Positions 1 through 8,337 of a stretch of 64,000 nt of DNA are shown here, piece after piece. The stretch covers positions 1 to 64,000 of the forward strand of contig CAZSIV010000008.1 of assembly GCA_964607135.1 (NCBI GenBank), in the 5' to 3' direction. Each line of letters opens with the position of its first letter. Position 1 is the first letter of the stretch. The notes under the pieces are model-generated. The model searched no databases. It was not told the DNA's origin and saw only the letters and a program-made list of their open reading frames with translations. This stretch comes from Metaruminococcus_A sp964607135 (GTDB lineage: Bacteria; Bacillota; Clostridia; Oscillospirales; Ruminococcaceae). Position numbers and translations under genes: made by a program.

Positions 1-2
1 AT

Positions 3-350
3 TATGCAGACTTAAATCCTACCGTTGGCTGTGAGCAGGGCGGCGTCCGTCCTGTCCTCATTATACAGAACAATGTGGGCAACCATTTCAGCCCGACCGT
101 TATTGCAGCTGCCATCACTAGCAGAAGAAAAAAGGATATGCCGACTCATGTCCTGCTGGATGAAGAAGGGACAAGGCTTTTTGCAGACTCCCGCATTATG
201 CTGGAACAGGTGCGTACAATAGACCGGGAACGGTTGAAAGAATATGTCGGCAGCGCTAACGCAGCGACCATGCAGTATGTGGATCACGCTATAGCCGTGA
301 GCTTTGGCTTGGATGAGCTACTGACGCAGCAGGAAGAAACAGAAAAATGA
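3..350 (+). CDS. mazF: MazF/PemK-family mRNA interferase toxin, 5'-truncated by the window edge
   Basis: Reading from base 3, the open frame begins YADLNPTVGCEQGGVRPVLI and continues to a stop at 348-350. The N-terminal 'ADLxPTxGxEQGGxRPV' block, the IIQNNVGN strand and the IAAAITS strand are the conserved MazF/PemK core. The Arg of GGVRP and the Thr of AAITS match the positions used for RNA cleavage in Bacillus MazF (family knowledge). The natural C-terminus is present, and only a few N-terminal residues lie off the window. A MazE-type antitoxin would be expected just upstream, outside the window. The gene has lower GC than most of the window and lies 127 bp before the recombinase operon, so it may be cargo of that element (inference). 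Confidence 0.9.
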   Translation, partial: YADLNPTVGCEQGGVRPVLIIQNNVGNHFSPTVIAAAITSRRKKDMPTHVLLDEEGTRLFADSRIMLEQVRTIDRERLKEYVGSANAATMQYVDHAIAVSFGLDELLTQQEETEK

Positions 351-392
351 TATGGGCGTTGTTGGTTATGCCCGGTTTGAAAGCAAAAAAAT

Positions 393-450
393 CTCTCATA
401 TTTATTGCGGTTTGTGCTGGATATTGAGAGAACAACACGGTATACTGTGT
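393..450. promoter_or_regulatory. Inverted repeats before the recombinase operon
   Basis: Two dyads lie between the toxin stop and the first recombinase. CTCTCA..TAT at 393-401 faces ATATTGAGAG at 421-430. A near-perfect 16-bp palindrome, ACACGGTATACTGTGT, lies at 435-450 and contains a TATACT -10-like hexamer. They could be an operator for the operon or recombinase-binding arms of an element end. The sequence alone cannot decide. The ribosome-binding site GGAAAGGAGG follows at 461-470. Confidence 0.4.
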
Positions 451-477
451 ATTGCGTAAAGGAAAGGAGGTTGGCAG

Positions 478-1596
478 ATGAAACGATATAAAGTTGAAAC
501 CATATCAGAAAACACAGAAAAATACTTTTTAATCCGTGATTATGATACAATGGACATCGTGCTTCTGCCGACCAAGTACCTGAAGCACAAAATAATGTCC
601 AACCGTTCGCCAAATACAGTGAGACGATCCGCCTTTGCCATCTGTTACTATCTGGAATACCTGAATGAAATACAGATGGAAATACCGCAGGTCTACGAGC
701 TGGACTTTGAGACACAGAACGAACATTTCGTAAATTTCCTATACTGGCTGAAGGCTGGGAACCACACTCAGAAGGACAATATAAAACCGATTCATAACGG
801 AACCTGTAACGCATACTTGGAAGATGTGTTCAGGTTCTTTCTTTATATCGAGGCACAGTATGAACAGCTTGGCGATCTCAAGGTGCTGTCCTACAACTAC
901 CATATCGCCGCCAATGCCGTAGGTGTAAAGAAAAAGCTCCGCTATCAATCCTTTAAGGGATACCTGAAAGCGGAGGATCGGAAGGTCAGACCAGCCGAGC
1001 ATGAGGAAATCATTACAATCCTGCAGGCTTGCACAAACTGCCGTGACCAGCTCCTTCTGCTGCTGATTGCCGAGACAGGCTTCCGTATAGGAGAAATCCT
1101 CGGTGTAGATTACGCTCATGATATTGACTATCGAAACCACTTGGTAGGTGTGTACTTCCGTGAGGACAATGAAAACGACGCCAGAGCCAAAAACGCAGAA
1201 TACCGAAAGGCGCGGATCAGCGACGGCACCTACGAATTTTTAATGTACTACCTTGCGGAGTATCGGGAGCTTCTCCAGCATCAGAGATACCTATTCGTCA
1301 ATATTTCCGGCAAGACCGCCGGGCAGCCGCTGAAGGTGGACAGTGTTTACGATATGTTAACCCGCATGGAGAAAAAGACAGGGATTGACCTGACTCCCCA
1401 TATGCTTCGCAGGTACTTCGCCAATATGCGGAGAAAAGACGGATGGCGGCTGGAACTGATCCAGCAGGCGCTCGGACATAAGCACTTGGATACCACCATC
1501 CGATATCTGAATATTATCGACGATGAACTGATAGAAGCCAGTCAGGAATTTTACGCAAAGCATTCCGCACTATATAGTGTAGAAAAACTGCTGTAG
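478..1596 (+). CDS. Tyrosine recombinase, first of a trio (Tn554 TnpA-like)
   Basis: A 372-residue phage-integrase-type tyrosine recombinase. It has an N-terminal SAM-like/core-binding region (about 1-170) and a C-terminal catalytic domain. The catalytic set is visible: Arg203 in AETGFRIGEI, His308 and Arg311 in PHMLRRY, His334 in LGHKH and Tyr343 in TTIRYLN. Its size is close to TnpA of the Tn554 family (about 360 residues). It starts 8 nt after GGAAAGGAGG and is followed 16 nt later by a second recombinase, so the genes are surely co-transcribed. It is predicted to act with its two neighbours in site-specific insertion and excision of the surrounding element. No atypical catalytic residue is seen. 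Confidence 0.93.
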   Translation: MKRYKVETISENTEKYFLIRDYDTMDIVLLPTKYLKHKIMSNRSPNTVRRSAFAICYYLEYLNEIQMEIPQVYELDFETQNEHFVNFLYWLKAGNHTQKDNIKPIHNGTCNAYLEDVFRFFLYIEAQYEQLGDLKVLSYNYHIAANAVGVKKKLRYQSFKGYLKAEDRKVRPAEHEEIITILQACTNCRDQLLLLLIAETGFRIGEILGVDYAHDIDYRNHLVGVYFREDNENDARAKNAEYRKARISDGTYEFLMYYLAEYRELLQHQRYLFVNISGKTAGQPLKVDSVYDMLTRMEKKTGIDLTPHMLRRYFANMRRKDGWRLELIQQALGHKHLDTTIRYLNIIDDELIEASQEFYAKHSALYSVEKLL

Positions 1597-1612
1597 AAGG
1601 AGGTGACGAAAA

Positions 1613-3367
1613 ATGCCCGCATATGCACTGAGACAATGGCAAGCGGAAGAAAAACCGTTTGCCCTGCCGGAAGAAATATCAGAAATTATTGACGGCTGTC
1701 AGGATGTATGCGAGACGGCGAAAAGGAAGCTAAAGCAGTTTCTTCGGGAAGAAAGAATCCAAAGCATCTTTGAAATGGATTATTCACTCAGGAAAGCCTA
1801 CGAAGAATATTTGCAGGTCGATGAAGAAATCCAAGAGACAAACCGTTATATACTGGCCTTTGACCGAATGAAACAAGCACATATTCGGCAGCAGATGAAA
1901 ACTCTCGCCGGAAGCTTCGAGTACCGATGGAGATTGGAAGACAAAGTCCTGTTCCTCCCATACCATCCGGATCAAGCTGTAGCGATGGAATTTGATACCG
2001 TCAGACACAGACCAAACATGGTATGGGATTTCAAACGAGACTGCCCAATGTCATTAAAAGAGCAGATATTCCGGACGCTGAACAGCGTTATCGATGTGTT
2101 CAAAGAACCAAGACGGCGGGAATTCCGACTGTCAGGACTGCAGTGTTTATATGATTTTTGTGTGGAGTATGGAATCAAGGATATTGAGACGATTGACGCT
2201 AAAGAGGAAACAAAATTTGAGCAGTACCTTGCAGAGCATACAACGAGTAACAGTCGCAAAGAAATGTTGCTGCCGATCATGAACTATTGCAGGAAAACAC
2301 TCTTCCTGCAAAGCGATGAAATCCATTGGAACGCCAATGTGTGGTATTTGGATAGGCTGCACCTTCCCAAAAACAGAATAAATCCAAGCAGCTCACTTGT
2401 CAGCATATCCTTTGCAGAGATTCCCTATCAGGATGATCGGCAGTGTGCAAAAGAATATATGAAATATCAATTCGGCGTTACAAGCAGGGCTGTCAGCACA
2501 ATTACAATCGGCTATCGCGGATTGAGAAATATGCTGGTATGGTTTAACGAGCAGGAACAATCCATATGCGACTGCACGGAAGAACAGATGGAACGCTACA
2601 TCAAAGAACTGCAGAATCAGCAAATCATTGCGAAAACCTATAATGAATATCTGGTTGAAATTTATCATTTCCTCAGCTTCCTAACGGTACGGGGATATTC
2701 CAAAAAAGTTCCCTTCCGCTTGGAATATTATCAGAAGAAAGTCATTCCCAAGCACCATGATCGGAGCGTATCACCAGAAGTGTGCATGGAAATGCTGGAT
2801 AAGCTTCCCCTGCTGCCGGAGCATTTGCGATGTATGTACCTTCACCTGTGGTGCATCGGGCTTCGGATCAGCGAGGTATGCACTTTAAAAGGAAACGCAT
2901 ATTACCGTCAGGGAGAGGACGCATGGATACAGGTGTATCAGGTTAAGATGAAAACTTATAAGCGGATACCGATATCTGACGGATTATATAAAATCATGCA
3001 GGTGTACATTAAAAGGAACGGCATCGGCCCGGAAGATTACCTCTTTACCAATCAATACGGTGGCGCCTATCGGACGCAGACCTTCCGCTATCAAATGAAG
3101 AAGTTCTGCAGCGATAACGCCGTAGAAGGAGGTGAATACTTATTCCAATCCCACGATTACCGCCATACGGTGGCGACCTTTTTCTACGACAGCGGCGTGT
3201 CCCTGCAAAGCATACGGGACTATCTCGGCCACGATTGCGAGGAAATGACAGAGCAGTATATTGACTATATGCCAAGAAAGATTGCAGCCGCAAACACAGA
3301 ATTTTTCGGGAAACCGGGCAACAGTCTGGCTTCCTGCCTGAAGAAAGGAGGCAAACATGGACAATAA
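1613..3367 (+). CDS. Tyrosine recombinase, second of the trio (Tn554 TnpB-like)
   Basis: A 584-residue tyrosine recombinase with a long N-terminal extension (about 300 residues, partly helical and basic) before the core-binding and catalytic domains. Catalytic residues are Arg418 (CIGLRISEV), His514 and Arg517 (SHDYRHT), His540 (YLGHD) and Tyr549 (TEQYIDY). The length and the extended N-terminus resemble TnpB of Tn554 (about 630 residues). A strong ribosome-binding site (AGAAGGAGG) precedes ATG 1613. Its last 11 nt overlap the start of the third recombinase, indicating translational coupling. It probably forms a mixed recombination complex with the flanking proteins (inference from family). 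Confidence 0.92.
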   Translation: MPAYALRQWQAEEKPFALPEEISEIIDGCQDVCETAKRKLKQFLREERIQSIFEMDYSLRKAYEEYLQVDEEIQETNRYILAFDRMKQAHIRQQMKTLAGSFEYRWRLEDKVLFLPYHPDQAVAMEFDTVRHRPNMVWDFKRDCPMSLKEQIFRTLNSVIDVFKEPRRREFRLSGLQCLYDFCVEYGIKDIETIDAKEETKFEQYLAEHTTSNSRKEMLLPIMNYCRKTLFLQSDEIHWNANVWYLDRLHLPKNRINPSSSLVSISFAEIPYQDDRQCAKEYMKYQFGVTSRAVSTITIGYRGLRNMLVWFNEQEQSICDCTEEQMERYIKELQNQQIIAKTYNEYLVEIYHFLSFLTVRGYSKKVPFRLEYYQKKVIPKHHDRSVSPEVCMEMLDKLPLLPEHLRCMYLHLWCIGLRISEVCTLKGNAYYRQGEDAWIQVYQVKMKTYKRIPISDGLYKIMQVYIKRNGIGPEDYLFTNQYGGAYRTQTFRYQMKKFCSDNAVEGGEYLFQSHDYRHTVATFFYDSGVSLQSIRDYLGHDCEEMTEQYIDYMPRKIAAANTEFFGKPGNSLASCLKKGGKHGQ

Positions 3368-4865
3368 GGTATTCTACCGAGAGCTGGAATGCGGGATAGC
3401 AGCCATTCAAAACGGGAAAAGCCTTGATGCGGAAACCGACTACTATGACCTATCCCTGCTCCCCACAGATACCATGAAGGAAGAATTCCGTCGGTATCTC
3501 CTGCACAGAGGCAAAAATGTGTCCCTGAGAACTGTCAAAGCAGATAAAACCTATTATAAACAGCTTTGTCAGGCGATTCAGCGATCAAGAAAGAAGCCTC
3601 ACAGCTTTACCGATTGGAATGAAAAGGAATGGATAAAGCTGCTCCATATATGGATGCTGGAAAATGGCACGGCATTCTTCTGTGAGAAAAAGACGGTTTA
3701 TGGAACAATAACCAAAGTACAAGCTCGCTTGATTCGATATGTAATGTGTATCCTCCGATTTTTACAACCGCAGGATCAGCGGCCGGAGAAGGAAAAAGAT
3801 ATATGGCGTTTGGAAAACTTGGGGATTGTGATAAACGATAACCCGATTTACAAGACGGAAACGCTGAACTTTACCGGAATATCACAGGAAGGTATTCGGG
3901 AAGAATTCAAGCAGGCGGTCTATCAGCACCTGAAATTCGAGAAGCTCGGAACGGTGAAACGGGAAATGACTTCCATGCGTCAATTTTCAGCCTACTTGAG
4001 AGAAAAGGAAAAAGACATAAAATCCTGCTCCGAGATTGACAGAGCCTTGCTGGAAGATTATCTGATACACAGGGCAACGGATGGAAGCTCCGGCAGAAGC
4101 AACAGCGACACTATCCTGAAGCTACGGAATGTGCTGGAAACCATCGGGAAAATATGTGGATATTCGAATTTGGAACGGCTGTTTATCAGTACAGATATCC
4201 CATCCGAAATCCAGCCTGAATTCAAAACTTACTCGGAAGATGAACTGAAACGGTTGAACGCACATATCACCAAGCTGGATGTACAGCTTACAAGGTGCAT
4301 GGTCATTCATCAGATGCTCGGAACGAGGATATCTGATACACTGACACTGCGGCGTGACTGCCTCTCCAATCGGAATGGCTTAGACATCATACGGATTGTA
4401 CAGGTCAAAACCAGCACTTATGAAAAACCAATCAGTGCAGAGCTTGCCGCCCTGATCCGCAAATCCATTGAATGCTCCGAACAGCGGCACGGCGAGTCAG
4501 AATACATCTTTGTGGATGCAAAAGACAGCAGCCGACCGCTTCAATACACAACCATCAAGCACAAAGTCCTCGGACTGATTCAAAAGGAAGGATTAACGGA
4601 TGATGAGGGAAAGCCCTTCCGATTCGGATCGCATATGTTCCGGCGCTCCTACGGAGTAAAGCTGACAGAGCTGCACTTAGATGACTGGACGATTGCCAAG
4701 CTGCTGGGACACAAGAGCCTGGGGGCGGTCAAGCATTACCGCAAGATGAGCAACCAACTGTTGGCAGACGAGACTCGCCGGGCAAGAGAAGCACAGACAA
4801 GAATCCTGCTGGCACACTTAGAGGGATGGGGTGATGAATATGAGCAAATACGACAGGATGATTGA
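3357..4865 (+). CDS. Tyrosine recombinase, third of the trio
   Basis: A 502-residue tyrosine recombinase. Catalytic residues are Arg324 (MLGTRISDT), His426 and Arg429 (SHMFRRS), His452 (LLGHKS) and Tyr461 (VKHYRKM). The N-terminal 290 residues contain the core-binding region. Classical Tn554 has only two recombinases plus TnpC, so a third one places this locus nearer the 'recombinase in trio' type of arrangement found in many Clostridia. Its start lies inside the end of gene 2 (AAAGGAGG just upstream), and its end overlaps the DUF6262 gene by about 30 nt. All four genes therefore form one overlapping operon. Confidence 0.92.
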   Translation: MDNKVFYRELECGIAAIQNGKSLDAETDYYDLSLLPTDTMKEEFRRYLLHRGKNVSLRTVKADKTYYKQLCQAIQRSRKKPHSFTDWNEKEWIKLLHIWMLENGTAFFCEKKTVYGTITKVQARLIRYVMCILRFLQPQDQRPEKEKDIWRLENLGIVINDNPIYKTETLNFTGISQEGIREEFKQAVYQHLKFEKLGTVKREMTSMRQFSAYLREKEKDIKSCSEIDRALLEDYLIHRATDGSSGRSNSDTILKLRNVLETIGKICGYSNLERLFISTDIPSEIQPEFKTYSEDELKRLNAHITKLDVQLTRCMVIHQMLGTRISDTLTLRRDCLSNRNGLDIIRIVQVKTSTYEKPISAELAALIRKSIECSEQRHGESEYIFVDAKDSSRPLQYTTIKHKVLGLIQKEGLTDDEGKPFRFGSHMFRRSYGVKLTELHLDDWTIAKLLGHKSLGAVKHYRKMSNQLLADETRRAREAQTRILLAHLEGWGDEYEQIRQDD

Positions 4866-5223
4866 AACCAACAAGGAACGCAGCGACGAGAAAGTCGCCT
4901 CTGCGAAAAGAGCAATCCGAAAATTAATGGAAGATGGTGAACGGATTTCCGTGCCACAGCTTATGAAGATGACAGGGCTGTCAAGGGGATTTTTCTACAA
5001 AAACGCAATCGTGAGAGCTGAGATTGACCGTGCGATAGAGCAACAGGCAGGAACAGTCGATCCACGAAGAAGCATCCTTGACCAAGCGATGGATAGTCGA
5101 ATCGAGCTTCTCCAGCAACAGATTGCAGAACTGAAGCGGGAGAACTCCAAACTACTGGCAGAAAATCAAAGACTGCAAAAGGCACTGAATAAGAAAAGCC
5201 TGAACATTATTAAAAACTTATAA
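4834..5223 (+). CDS. DUF6262 / TnpC-like accessory protein of the recombinase element
   Basis: About 129 residues. A basic N-terminus is followed by a short helix-turn-helix-like stretch (RISVPQLMKMTGLSRGFFYK, about residues 36-55). The C-terminal part is a coiled coil rich in Leu, Glu and Lys (IELLQQQIAELKRENSKLLA and onward). This layout matches DUF6262 proteins and the 125-residue TnpC of Tn554, which influences transposition frequency and orientation (family knowledge). It overlaps the third recombinase by about 30 nt. The start could be GTG 4831, ATG 4834 or ATG 4840. The HTH plus coiled coil suggests a DNA-binding dimer that assists or orients the recombinases (inference). Confidence 0.8.
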   Translation: MNMSKYDRMIETNKERSDEKVASAKRAIRKLMEDGERISVPQLMKMTGLSRGFFYKNAIVRAEIDRAIEQQAGTVDPRRSILDQAMDSRIELLQQQIAELKRENSKLLAENQRLQKALNKKSLNIIKNL

Positions 5224-5240
5224 TTAACGAATTCGTACAT

Positions 5241-5272
5241 AGAGCCAGCGGCATTTTTGAACCGCTGGCTCT
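5241..5272. terminator. Perfect 11-bp hairpin after the recombinase operon
   Basis: AGAGCCAGCGG (5241-5251) and CCGCTGGCTCT (5262-5272) are perfect inverted repeats around a 10-nt loop, 17 nt after the DUF6262 stop. No U-tract follows, so it is either a weak or factor-assisted terminator, or a structured end of the element. Confidence 0.55.
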
Positions 5273-5511
5273 GTCAGTTATAACTGAAAGGTTTGCACTA
5301 AGAAACTAATAGAGACTTCTGTTTTCTCTCCAAAAGAGGTATCATTCATAATAGGCATAATAGCATATACAATCAAAGTATTTGCTATGCGGGCGAAAGC
5401 GCAATATAATTTATGTGAGAGGTTCCGTCTCTTCAACTTAGAAGAAAGGGACAGAACACAAAACACATTTTTGTATGGCGTTACGCCCAGTGTTTTCAAG
5501 GGATTACAGAG

Positions 5512-6319
5512 GCAGGCTACAGTTTGGACGCCCAACTGGTCCCAGTACGTCGACCAGGCGGCGGTAAACCCGATCACCAAATATGACAACGTCATGTATA
5601 CCCTCCACTTTTACGCCGCCACCCACACCGATTCGCTGCGGAACACCATGACTGCCGCCATCGGGAAGGGGCTCCCCATCTTCGTGTCGGAATTCGGGAT
5701 CTGCGATGCGAGCGGAAATGGCGGAATCGACACCGCCCAGGCAGATCAGTGGATCGACCTCATGGATCGGAACGGGGTGAGCTATGTCGCTTGGAATTTG
5801 TCGAACAAGGCGGAAACATCCGCCATCCTCCGCAGCGGGTGCGGTAAAACCTCTGGTTTTGGAGCAGCCGACCTGAGCGATTCGGGAAAATGGCTCTACC
5901 GGATGCTGACCGGAAAGGATGCTGTTTCCGCCCCTTCCCCTGCCCATCCTTCGCTCTCTTCCCCCTCTGGCGGCGGAAATACGGCGCCCGCCGGGAATGA
6001 AAGCACCGCGAAGCCGGAAGGGAAGGTCGGCTATACCGCACAGCTGCAAAATCAATGGGAGTCGGGCGGGGAACACTTCTTCCAGTACAGTCTGACGGTC
6101 GAAAACCACTCCGGTGCGGATTGCAGCAGGTGGCAGATTTCGGTCCCCTTTAATGGAGCAGTCACCTTGTCGGACGGCTGGAACGGGGACTATTCCGTCA
6201 GCGGGACGACGCTGTCGATCAGCTCAAAGGATTACAACGGAACGGTCCCCGCAGGCGGCAGCACCGGCAACATTGGATTTATCGTCAAAGGCGGAAAAGA
6301 GCTGAAAATCACCCAATGA
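5512..6319 (+). pseudogene. GH5 endoglucanase with CBM2-like tail, 5' part lost at the element junction
   Basis: From about residue 43 of the frame opening at 5387, the protein reads as the C-terminal half of a GH5 cellulase. It has TPNWSQYVDQAA, then NVMYTLHFYAATH, the nucleophile-bearing strand IFVSEFGICDASGNGGI, and VAWNLSNK. A Ser/Pro linker (about 185-215) leads to a CBM2-like beta-sandwich with conserved Trp residues that runs to the stop at 6317-6319. The signal peptide, the first half of the TIM barrel and the Asn-Glu acid/base motif are absent. The sequence before about 5512 shows no homology to the family and has the lower GC of the mobile block. The simplest reading is that the recombinase element, or a rearrangement with it, replaced the 5' half of a secreted cellulase. 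Confidence 0.8.
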
Positions 6320-6360
6320 CCAGCGGTGCTTTCAGCAAAAGCGCCTACTCCGTTTGCGCC

Positions 6361-6420
6361 GGAAAGGCGGTTTTGATATAGAACGCGTTCGGGTTCAAAG
6401 CGCCTTTCCCTTGTATTTTT
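6361..6420 (+). terminator. Terminator after the cellulase remnant
   Basis: GGAAAGGCG (6361-6369) pairs perfectly with CGCCTTTCC (6401-6409) and is followed by CTTGTATTTTT. The loop of about 31 nt is long. Confidence 0.55.
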
Positions 6421-6439
6421 GAGGGAGCTGTGCTATACT
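6411..6439 (+). promoter_or_regulatory. Sigma-A promoter for the 6586 gene
   Basis: TTGTAT at 6411-6416, a 17-bp spacer and TATACT at 6434-6439. The start codon is about 145 nt downstream, leaving a long leader in which no known element was recognised. Confidence 0.65.
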
Positions 6440-6585
6440 GATTTTATCCATAGGCGCAGGCAAGGGCGTCTCAGGGCTTCGTATCCTTCCCGTTTCAAAA
6501 AAGCATACCCGCGGAGGCGATATTACAGGCTATCGGGTGGAAGGAAAAAACGGTAAAACAGCATCTCGGTAAAGGAGGAACTTCA

Positions 6586-7410
6586 ATGTACGCTCCAGAT
6601 TTTTACGATTTTTCTTATAGGTACGATTTCAGCGACTTTTTTGGCCAGACGGTCACCCTCTGGCCCGGCTACACAGTCAACATGGTTCAGCTTATCTCCA
6701 CGATTATTGCCACCGTCCTCAGCCTGATGTGCTATATCTTTTTGGCGGTCGCCCTTTACTCAATCGCAAGAAAACAAGGGATCAAGCCGGCGGGACTGGC
6801 GTGGGTGCCGATCTTGAACTTCTACCTGCTCGGCAAGGTGTCGGACGTCGTCAGTTCGGCTGAGGGGAAAAGGACCCATCGGCGGATCAGCCTTGTGACG
6901 TTCCACACGATCCTCAGGGGGCTGTCTCTGGGCCTGTCCGTTTATCTGCCGGCGATTTTGAATTTCATCTTCCAGTTCATGATCTACTACAACTACTACC
7001 AGCCTCATCCGGGCAGCAGCTCTGATTCCGTCGCCCCCGTCGTCGCTCCGGTTTTGGTGACGATTTTCTCCGTATTGCTGATCGCCACCATTTCGATTCT
7101 CTATTTTGTCTTCCTGATGCGGGCGGTTTATGTGATCTTAAAAGACCGTTCTCCGCGCAACTGTGCGCTGATGATTATCCTGTGCATCTTTGTCAGCTAT
7201 GCGATCGGCCCCTGCCTCTTCGCCGTGCGGAACAATCCTTCCATATCGGAGGCGCAGATGAATTATTTCCGCCAGCAGCGGGAACAGCAGGCAGAAGCCG
7301 CAGCCCGGTACCAGCGGGAGCAGATGGAAAAAGCGGCGGCTGAACAGGCAGCTCAGCAGAGCCAGCCGGAACTGCGTTCGGAAAATCAGAACGATGTCCC
7401 GAACGAATAG
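6586..7410 (+). CDS. Four-helix membrane protein with a Gln/Ala-rich coiled tail
   Basis: A 274-residue protein of unknown function. An aromatic N-terminal segment (about 1-30, many Tyr/Phe/Asp) precedes membrane segments near 33-59, 108-134, 152-180 and 194-214. The cytoplasmic tail from about 225 is rich in Gln, Ala and Glu and should be helical. The motif ARKQGIKPAGLAWVPILNFY after the first helix occurs in many uncharacterised Clostridia membrane proteins, where similar 'AWIP' segments follow the first helix. AAAGGAGG 7 nt before ATG supports the start. It has its own promoter and a strong terminator (7474-7511), so it is monocistronic. Confidence 0.8.
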   Translation: MYAPDFYDFSYRYDFSDFFGQTVTLWPGYTVNMVQLISTIIATVLSLMCYIFLAVALYSIARKQGIKPAGLAWVPILNFYLLGKVSDVVSSAEGKRTHRRISLVTFHTILRGLSLGLSVYLPAILNFIFQFMIYYNYYQPHPGSSSDSVAPVVAPVLVTIFSVLLIATISILYFVFLMRAVYVILKDRSPRNCALMIILCIFVSYAIGPCLFAVRNNPSISEAQMNYFRQQREQQAEAAARYQREQMEKAAAEQAAQQSQPELRSENQNDVPNE

Positions 7411-7473
7411 ATGAAAGCTAAGTGCGTCTTCCGGCGCATAATAAAAAGGAACCGGCTTTGAATGAAGTAGCAT

Positions 7474-7511
7474 AAAGATAGGAGACACGGTTTTTCGTGT
7501 CTCCTATCTTT
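7474..7511 (+). terminator. Strong intrinsic terminator
   Basis: A perfect 16-bp stem, AAAGATAGGAGACACG (7474-7489) with its complement (7496-7511), around a 6-nt loop, followed by T-rich sequence. It closes the 6586 gene. It also abuts the IS3 remnant, and part of it resembles the opposite end of that remnant. Confidence 0.85.
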
Positions 7512-7542
7512 TGATGTATAATGAGAAAAAGGCGGTGAAAAG

Positions 7543-7951
7543 ATGCGAAAAGAATATACATTACATAGCAAGGAAGAAAAACTGGAGATAGTAAAGCGAT
7601 ATTGATCAGGGGGGCGAAGCGGCTCTTGAAAAAGCGAAGTGTACCGGTTACCCCATCCTTTTGCACAGCGATCAGGACAATCCGTACACATCGGCAGGCC
7701 ATCGAGCCTTACTTAGAGAATACAGCGCTGTTCATAGCATGTCAAGAGCCGGAACGCCCAGAGACAATGCTGTCATGGAAAGCTTTTTCGGCCGCTTCAA
7801 GAACGTCTTGCGCTTTCGCTTACGTTATTGGGAGTGCGACAATTTTAACTTCGTCGTTGAACAAGCCGTTCATTATTTCAATTATGAACGTCCTGTTCGT
7901 AAACTAAATGGAAAGCCACCTGTCCTATTTAGACTTGAACAGACAGCTTAG
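7543..7951 (+). pseudogene. IS3-family (IS150-like) transposase remnant with an internal deletion
   Basis: ATG 7543 opens a 20-codon fragment typical of an IS3 OrfA start (MRKEYTLHSKEEKLEIVKRY, then stop). From 7601, in the next frame, the sequence is the C-terminal end of OrfB: PILLHSDQDNPYTSAGHRA, then GTPRDNAVMESFFGRFKN, then a terminal HYFNYERPVRKLNGKPPVLF. The second catalytic Asp (HSDQ) and the Glu (VMESFF) of the DDE triad remain. The first Asp, the OrfA HTH and most of OrfB, roughly 900 bp by family size, are deleted with the joint at about 7600. Weak terminal similarity (TAGGAGACACG at 7479-7489 against TAGAAGACAGC on the minus strand near 7971) could be eroded inverted repeats. It cannot transpose by itself. 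Confidence 0.85.
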
Positions 7952-8273
7952 TCCGGTTTTTGCTGTCTTCTAACTATTGATTATTTCACTGAAAAGACGC
8001 CGGCCTTTTGCCGCTCGAGCCCGGGCGCTCCCATCCCTTCGAAGATCACCAGAGAAGCTCAGCAATAGGGTATCTACAAAAAACGCGGGAAACGGAAAGG
8101 ACAGCTATTTAAAGTGCCGCCCGTTTATGGGCGTGTGTGCGGCGTCTCGTTTTGTGTAAGCCGGTAAACAGGCCTTCAAATTTTGTGCAAACCATCGCCC
8201 AGTGCCGGGCCGGGCCGCTTTGTAGCTTCGCTGAAAGAGGGCATTGGTTTTCAAAAAGCTGAGGATGTGTTCC
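7952..8273. other. Intergenic stretch with no recognisable gene
   Basis: About 320 bp between the IS remnant and the symporter terminator. Short frames here lack ribosome-binding sites and family features. No repeat or RNA element was recognised. Confidence 0.6.
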
Positions 8274-8312
8274 GACAAAAAACCGAAGCCGTTTCATCGA
8301 ACCGCTCCGGTT
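8274..8312 (-). terminator. Terminator of the AGCS symporter gene
   Basis: On the minus strand ACCGGAGC pairs with GCTTCGGT (one G-T pair) across a 14-nt loop and is followed by TTTTTTG. Confidence 0.7.
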
Positions 8313-8337
8313 TGCTTTTATGTAATTCAAACGCGAA

